Positions 59,970 through 64,000 of a stretch of DNA of 64,000 bases are shown one piece after another. Source of the stretch: CAVSXS01 sp963767715 (GTDB lineage: Bacteria > Chloroflexota > Ktedonobacteria > Ktedonobacterales > Ktedonobacteraceae); NCBI GenBank assembly GCA_963767715.1, contig CAVYFA010000007.1:62001-126000 (forward strand), given 5' to 3'. Both the position numbers and the translations under genes were made by a program. The stretch's first letter is position 1, and each line of letters starts with the position of its first letter. The notes beneath the pieces were generated by a model. The model made no database searches and had not been told where the DNA came from. It saw only the letters and a list, made by a program, of their open reading frames with translations.

Positions 59970-60743
59970 ATGACTATTTTGTCGCAGCTCATCGAAGAGC
60001 TGAACAGCGGCCGCCTGAAGATCGTTGACCTCACCACGCCGCTAGGGCCCGACACTCCCGTCATCGATCTCCCGCCTGTCTTCGCGCCCTCGCCCGGGCT
60101 AAGCATGACCGAAATTTCGCGCTACGATAGCCGCGGACCGGCGTGGTACTGGAACACGCTCACCCTTGGCGAGCACACCGGCACACACTTCGACGCGCCC
60201 ATCCACTGGGTGACCGGCAAGGACCTGCCCAACAACGCCACCGATACGATTCAGCCTGGCAAGTTCATCGGCCCGGCCTGCGTCATCGATGTCACCGCCG
60301 AGGTGGCCCAGAACGCCGATTTCCTGCTCACCGTCGAGCGCGTCGAGCAGTGGGAGAGCCAGTACGGCCGCCTCCCTTCGGGCGCCTGGCTGCTCGTGCG
60401 CACCGGGTGGAGCAAACGCCAGGGCCGCGAGGAATTCCTCGGTCTGCAGGCCGACGGCTCCCACTCCCCCGGTTTCCAACCGTCCTGCTCAGCATTCCTG
60501 GCGAAGGAACGCGACATCCTCGGCGTCGGCGTCGAAACCGTCGGTACGGACGCGGGCGCGGCAGGTGGCTTCGACCCACCCTTTCCGAGCCACACCTTCA
60601 TGCACGGCGCCGGCAAGTTCGGCATCACCAGCCTGATAAACCTGGATCAACTGCCGCCCACCGGGGCCATCGTGATCGCCGCGCCCCTCAAGATCGTCAA
60701 CGGCTCCGGCAGCCCCCTGCGCGTCATCGCCATTACACCGTAA
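59970..60743 (+). CDS. Cyclase family protein (kynurenine formamidase-like)
   Basis: Protein of 257 residues. The signature GEHTGTHFDAPIHW (HxGTHxDxPxH) holds the metal ligands, preceded by VDLTTPLGPDTPVIDLPPVF. WLLVRTGWSKRQGREEFLG and GVETVGTDAGAA, with the late SHTFMHGAG, are also typical. Members hydrolyse amides or lactones such as N-formylkynurenine or isatin. AAAGGA precedes the ATG. It lies in an operon with the ThDP decarboxylase and a crotonase. Confidence 0.92.
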   Translation: MTILSQLIEELNSGRLKIVDLTTPLGPDTPVIDLPPVFAPSPGLSMTEISRYDSRGPAWYWNTLTLGEHTGTHFDAPIHWVTGKDLPNNATDTIQPGKFIGPACVIDVTAEVAQNADFLLTVERVEQWESQYGRLPSGAWLLVRTGWSKRQGREEFLGLQADGSHSPGFQPSCSAFLAKERDILGVGVETVGTDAGAAGGFDPPFPSHTFMHGAGKFGITSLINLDQLPPTGAIVIAAPLKIVNGSGSPLRVIAITP

Positions 60744-60773
60744 TTATCCATGCAAGGAGCAACCCTAACACTC

Positions 60774-61553
60774 ATGCCAACACTCGAACTCGAAACATGG
60801 CGCTGCGATATTGACGGACACCTGGCACGCCTGCGCATGAACCGCCCCGAGGCGCTCAACGCCGCCAACTGGGCCTGGGTACAGGACCTGGTCACGGCCA
60901 CCGACTACCTGTCAAAAAACAGCGAAACGCACGTCGTGATCGTCAGCGGTGAGGGCCGCGCCTTCTGCAGCGGCCTCGATACGAAGGAGTTAGCGAAAGG
61001 CAACCTCACCCGCGAATGGTTCGCTACCTGGGAAAAAGGCGTGATGGCGCTGGCCAACCTGGATGCCATTACCATCGCCGCCATTCACGGCTACTGTCTT
61101 GGCGGCGGCCTGCAAGTCGCGCTTGCCTGCGACCTGCGCATCGCCGCCACCGATGCTATCTTGAGCATCCCGGCTGTGCGAGAGGGCCTCGTCGCCGCGC
61201 TCGGCCCCATGCGCCTGGCCCGCATCATCGGTGCCGGCCCGGCCAAACGGCTTTGCCTGCTCGGCGAGCGTTTTTCAGCGCAGCAGGGTCAGGCGCTGGG
61301 CTTGATCGATGAGGTATACGACCCGGCGGATCTCGAAGTAAGAGCCCTCATGCTCGCGCAAGAACTGCTCGTAATCCCCTTCACTGCGTTGAAGCAGACC
61401 AAGCGCCAGATCAACCGCGCATTCTACGAAGATGACGACACCTTGCTGCGCGACATGGTCGATGGTATGCAGGACTGCCTGCGCTCGCCAGAACACCAGG
61501 CAGTCATGAAAGCCTACATCGAAGAACTGGCGCATAAAGGCAAACTGGCATAG
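60774..61553 (+). CDS. Enoyl-CoA hydratase/isomerase (crotonase) family protein
   Basis: Protein of about 259 residues: ARLRMNRPEALNAANWAWVQ, GRAFCSGLDTKEL (first oxyanion segment), GYCLGGGLQVALACDLRIAA (second), and VREGLVAALGPMRLARIIG. It is a crotonase-fold CoA hydratase/isomerase. Catalytic-type residues cannot be fixed without alignment. An in-frame ATG at 60750 also exists, but AAGGAG lies after it and closer, though at a long distance, to ATG 60774. It ends the decarboxylase-cyclase operon, so it may act on an acyl-CoA of that pathway. Confidence 0.9.
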   Translation: MPTLELETWRCDIDGHLARLRMNRPEALNAANWAWVQDLVTATDYLSKNSETHVVIVSGEGRAFCSGLDTKELAKGNLTREWFATWEKGVMALANLDAITIAAIHGYCLGGGLQVALACDLRIAATDAILSIPAVREGLVAALGPMRLARIIGAGPAKRLCLLGERFSAQQGQALGLIDEVYDPADLEVRALMLAQELLVIPFTALKQTKRQINRAFYEDDDTLLRDMVDGMQDCLRSPEHQAVMKAYIEELAHKGKLA

Positions 61554-61583
61554 TCTTACCTTCATAGCATTGCATAGTACTAG

Positions 61584-63434
61584 AAAGCGAATTCTCTCAT
61601 CGAAAAAGAGGCACGATTACAGGCTATCGAGCGACAAATAGCGCGCCTGCGGCGCCGCCTGGCCGCTCTCGACAGCCGCAGCGACAACTACGGCTGGGCA
61701 CGCGTCGCCATCTTCTTCGGTGGCCTCGCCCTCAGCATCCTGGCCTATTTCCTGGTGGGCTGGTGGCTTTTACTGCTCGGAGTGATCCTGACACTGGCCG
61801 CCTTCAGCGTCGTCGTGTACTTTCACCGCCGCATTACTCGCAGCATCGCCCGCCACACGATCCTCCTGTATATCAAGTCCACCCAGTTGGCGCGCATACG
61901 GCTCGACTGGGAACACATCCCACCTGTTTCATCGAATGGCATTCGCACGGAACATCCCTTTGAAATCGATCTCGACATCTCAGGCAGGCACTCCCTGCAC
62001 CAACTGCTCAACACTGCTGTCACACCGGATGGCAGCCAGCGATTACGCGAATGGCTGCTCTCTACCTGTCCCGACCCGGCTACTATCGCCGCCAGGCAGG
62101 CACTGGTACGCGAACTCGCACCCCTGACCATCTTTCGTGATAAGCTGCTGATGAAATCCATGCTGGCTGCGCATAACCAGGGGTCGCAGTGGGAGGGAAA
62201 AAGGCTGCTGCTCTGGCTCGACGAACACCGTTCTTCCCCGCGGCTCCTGCCATTCCTCCTGCTCTCCACGGCGTTCTCGCTTACAACTCTCGTCCTGTTC
62301 TTGCTGAACCTGACTCTGCATATTCCGCAGTTCTGGATTATCGCGCTGCTGCTCACCATCCTCTACCTGTTCGTCACAAAAGACCGGCGCGGCGACCTGT
62401 TCGACGACGCACACTACCTGGCTGACGCCCTATCCCAGCTCAGCATCATCTTCGACTACCTGGAAACCTATCGCTATGGGAAAAATGAGCATCTCAAAGC
62501 CTTATGCCGCCCATTCTCAGGCCAGCGTCCCTCGCTGATCCTGAAAAGTATCGCTCGCATCGCCTCAGCCGCGACGCTGCAAAAGAATATGCTGCTCTGG
62601 ATCATCGTCAATGTTCTGGCCCCCTGGGATTTCTATATCGCCTATCGCTTTCAACATTACAAAGCGCTGGTAGCGGCGCAACTGCCGCTTTGGCTGAACA
62701 CCTGGTTCGAGCTAGAGGCCCTGAATTCGCTCGCGGATTTCGCCTACCTCAACCCCGAATACACCCTCCCGCACATCGTCGAACTCCCTGGCGCTGGCGA
62801 TCAACCGATTTTCCAGGCGCTGGGCCTGGGGCATCCGCTCATCCCAATGCAACACAAGGTGGTCAACGATTTCGTCATGAGCGCTCCGGGCGAAATCGAT
62901 ATCATCACCGGCTCCAACATGTCCGGCAAAAGCACCTTTCTGCGCACGCTCGGCCTCAACCTCTGCCTGGCCTACGCCGGCGCCCCCGTGAACGCCAGGC
63001 TGTTCCGTACTCCCCTCTTCCGCCTCTTCTCTTGCATTCGCATCAGCGATTCCGTGACCGAAGGCTATTCCTACTTCTATGCCGAGGTGAAACGCCTCAA
63101 AGCGCTTCTGGACGAACTGGACTCGCCGAGCCCTTTACCGCTTTTCTTCCTGATCGACGAGATATTCAAAGGAACCAATAATCGCGAGCGTCTGATCGGC
63201 AGCGAGTCATACATTTCTGCCCTGGCCGGCCGCAACTGCCTGGGCGTTGTCTCCACGCACGACCTGGAGCTGGTCAGCCTGGCCAACAAATTGCCTCAGG
63301 TGAAGAACTACCATTTTCGGGAAGATGTCGTAGATGGGCATATGGTCTTCGACTACGTGCTGCGCGAAGGACCAAGCCCGACGACTAACGCCCTGAAGAT
63401 CATGCAGATGGAAGGGCTACCAGTTGATTTTTAA
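61584..63434 (+). CDS. Membrane-anchored MutS-like ATPase, start uncertain
   Basis: Residues read from the TAG at 61581 onwards: a charged helix (LIEKEARLQAIERQIARLRR), two membrane helices (VAIFFGGLALSILAYF and the following LLLLGVILTLAAFSVVV), a connector with two more helices (near codons 230-265), and a C-terminal MutS-type ATPase with ITGSNMSGKSTFLRTLGLNL (Walker A), FFLIDEIFKGTNNRERLIGS (Walker B) and the STHDLEL switch. No ATG, GTG or TTG occurs before GTG at 61755, although the sequence is clearly coding earlier; a start has been lost or a non-standard one is used. Mismatch-binding domains are absent, so a repair role is unlikely. Confidence 0.8.
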   Translation, partial: KANSLIEKEARLQAIERQIARLRRRLAALDSRSDNYGWARVAIFFGGLALSILAYFLVGWWLLLLGVILTLAAFSVVVYFHRRITRSIARHTILLYIKSTQLARIRLDWEHIPPVSSNGIRTEHPFEIDLDISGRHSLHQLLNTAVTPDGSQRLREWLLSTCPDPATIAARQALVRELAPLTIFRDKLLMKSMLAAHNQGSQWEGKRLLLWLDEHRSSPRLLPFLLLSTAFSLTTLVLFLLNLTLHIPQFWIIALLLTILYLFVTKDRRGDLFDDAHYLADALSQLSIIFDYLETYRYGKNEHLKALCRPFSGQRPSLILKSIARIASAATLQKNMLLWIIVNVLAPWDFYIAYRFQHYKALVAAQLPLWLNTWFELEALNSLADFAYLNPEYTLPHIVELPGAGDQPIFQALGLGHPLIPMQHKVVNDFVMSAPGEIDIITGSNMSGKSTFLRTLGLNLCLAYAGAPVNARLFRTPLFRLFSCIRISDSVTEGYSYFYAEVKRLKALLDELDSPSPLPLFFLIDEIFKGTNNRERLIGSESYISALAGRNCLGVVSTHDLELVSLANKLPQVKNYHFREDVVDGHMVFDYVLREGPSPTTNALKIMQMEGLPVDF

Positions 63435-63518
63435 CACCTGGAATTGCGCACGCACTGCTTTTTGTTTAGAATAGCAATAGAAGAATACTCGCATTCCGAG
63501 GACAATAAGGAGAATCCG

Positions 63519-63761
63519 ATGAACGATACAGAAATCCTGCACCATATCACAGAACTCGTCAACGAAGAGCATCAACTGATGCAGCAGTCTGAAGGAGTCG
63601 GCCTCGACGATGAGCAGCGCGAGCGCATGAAGCAGCTCGAAGTGAGCCTCGATCAATGCTGGGACCTGCTGCGCCAGCGCCGCGCCCGCCGCGAATTCCA
63701 GCTCAACCCCGATGAGGCCAACGTTCGCCCCGAGACAATTGTGGAGCATTACCAGCAGTAG
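63519..63761 (+). CDS. DUF2630-like small protein
   Basis: Protein of 80 residues: HHITELVNEEHQLMQQSEGV, MKQLEVSLDQCWDLLRQRRA, REFQLNPDEANVRPETIVEH. This is the DUF2630 pattern, a small helical protein of unknown role found in actinobacteria and chloroflexi. AAGGAG lies 6 bp before the ATG. Confidence 0.88.
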   Translation: MNDTEILHHITELVNEEHQLMQQSEGVGLDDEQRERMKQLEVSLDQCWDLLRQRRARREFQLNPDEANVRPETIVEHYQQ

Positions 63762-63833
63762 CGCTCTGGTCCTCAGACCGCGCCACAAAGATCAGCGACC
63801 TGCCACTGCCACGTACGATAAAGCAATGACGCC

Positions 63834-64000
63834 TTAAAATTCCGGCCCGGGCAGATGCGACAGCAGCACCCCGGTGCTGAGCATAGCGATGGGCGCCACG
63901 CCGGAAAGCAGCAGCGTATTCGTCTCCTGCTGGCCTGAGAGAAACTGTATCCACGCCTGCGCCTGCTCGCTCACCCCACTCTGTGTATAAATATGCTCGA
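63834..64000 (-). CDS. Hypothetical protein, C-terminal part only
   Basis: The frame enters from the window end and stops at TAA (63836-63834), giving about 54 residues ending VAPIAMLSTGVLLSHLPGPE. The Gly/Leu-rich segment TLLLSGVAPIAMLSTGVLL might be a membrane helix. The gene is cut, so no family can be named. It is convergent with the DUF2630 gene. Confidence 0.55.
   Translation of the reverse strand, partial: EHIYTQSGVSEQAQAWIQFLSGQQETNTLLLSGVAPIAMLSTGVLLSHLPGPEF

Overview
The window reads like a chromosomal segment of a large-genome, soil-type bacterium. The best guess is Chloroflexota of the Ktedonobacteria kind. This is an inference from the AfsR/SARP-like BTAD regulator, several ECF sigma factors, many sugar oxidoreductases, an HspR-type heat-shock locus and abundant short GC-rich intergenic repeats. 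No rRNA, tRNA, CRISPR array or intact transposase was recognised.

Layout. 1-2.3 kb: L-fucose/L-fuconate catabolism (dehydratase 3' end, SDR, aldo/keto reductase). 3.2-5.9 kb (minus): an operon of a small protein, a four-helix membrane protein, an ECF sigma factor and an SPFH protein. 5.9-9 kb: Dps divergent from an 820-residue BTAD/ATPase regulator. 9.6-16 kb: a SnoaL-like protein, small genes, sufB, a methyltransferase and a frameshifted fuconolactonase-like gene. 16-20.3 kb: a GVxG-repeat protein, an aegerolysin-like protein, decayed enzymes and a membrane protein. 20.7-25.1 kb (minus): hspR, grpE, dnaK and a cbpA-type dnaJ. 25.4-28.7 kb (minus): a tetR-ABC exporter locus with about seven frameshifts. 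29-33.6 kb: two xylose-isomerase-like TIM barrels and two Gfo/Idh/MocA oxidoreductases. 33.7-35.8 kb: an ECF sigma factor with a membrane partner carrying three Ig-like repeats. 36-44.2 kb: zinc-ribbon protein, BVMO-type monooxygenase, DeoR regulator, methylglyoxal synthase, HAD phosphatase, YdeI-like protein, Gfo/Idh and Ppx/GppA. 44.4-50.7 kb (minus): a type I restriction-modification locus with frameshifts in hsdS and hsdR. 51-56.8 kb: KdpDE-like two-component pair, another sigma factor, GH18-like protein, YbaK. 56.8-64 kb: HAD protein, a split ThDP decarboxylase with cyclase and enoyl-CoA hydratase, a membrane MutS-like ATPase, a DUF2630-like protein and a partial gene.

Three regulatory patterns stand out. 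(1) Four promoters share TTAACGCT-like direct repeats at 12-bp period ending exactly 7 bp before a -10 box. They sit before the ECF/SPFH operon, before dps (abutting the BTAD gene start), after the BTAD gene, and before the GVxG-repeat gene. This is SARP-type architecture and suggests a regulon of the local BTAD regulator. (2) hspR, grpE and dnaK each have a promoter whose -35 and spacer contain the same inverted repeat, TNTGACA-N5-TGTNAGA, a candidate HspR operator. (3) Two roughly 200-nt leaders, before the SnoaL-like gene and before a small gene at 13.7 kb, are homologous, start at matching promoters and keep hairpins with differing stem sequences, so they may be a structured RNA element.

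Single-base frameshifts are numerous, which could mean real decay or a draft-quality sequence. At least five families of short intergenic repeats are scattered through the window, and some supply the stop codon of the neighbouring gene.
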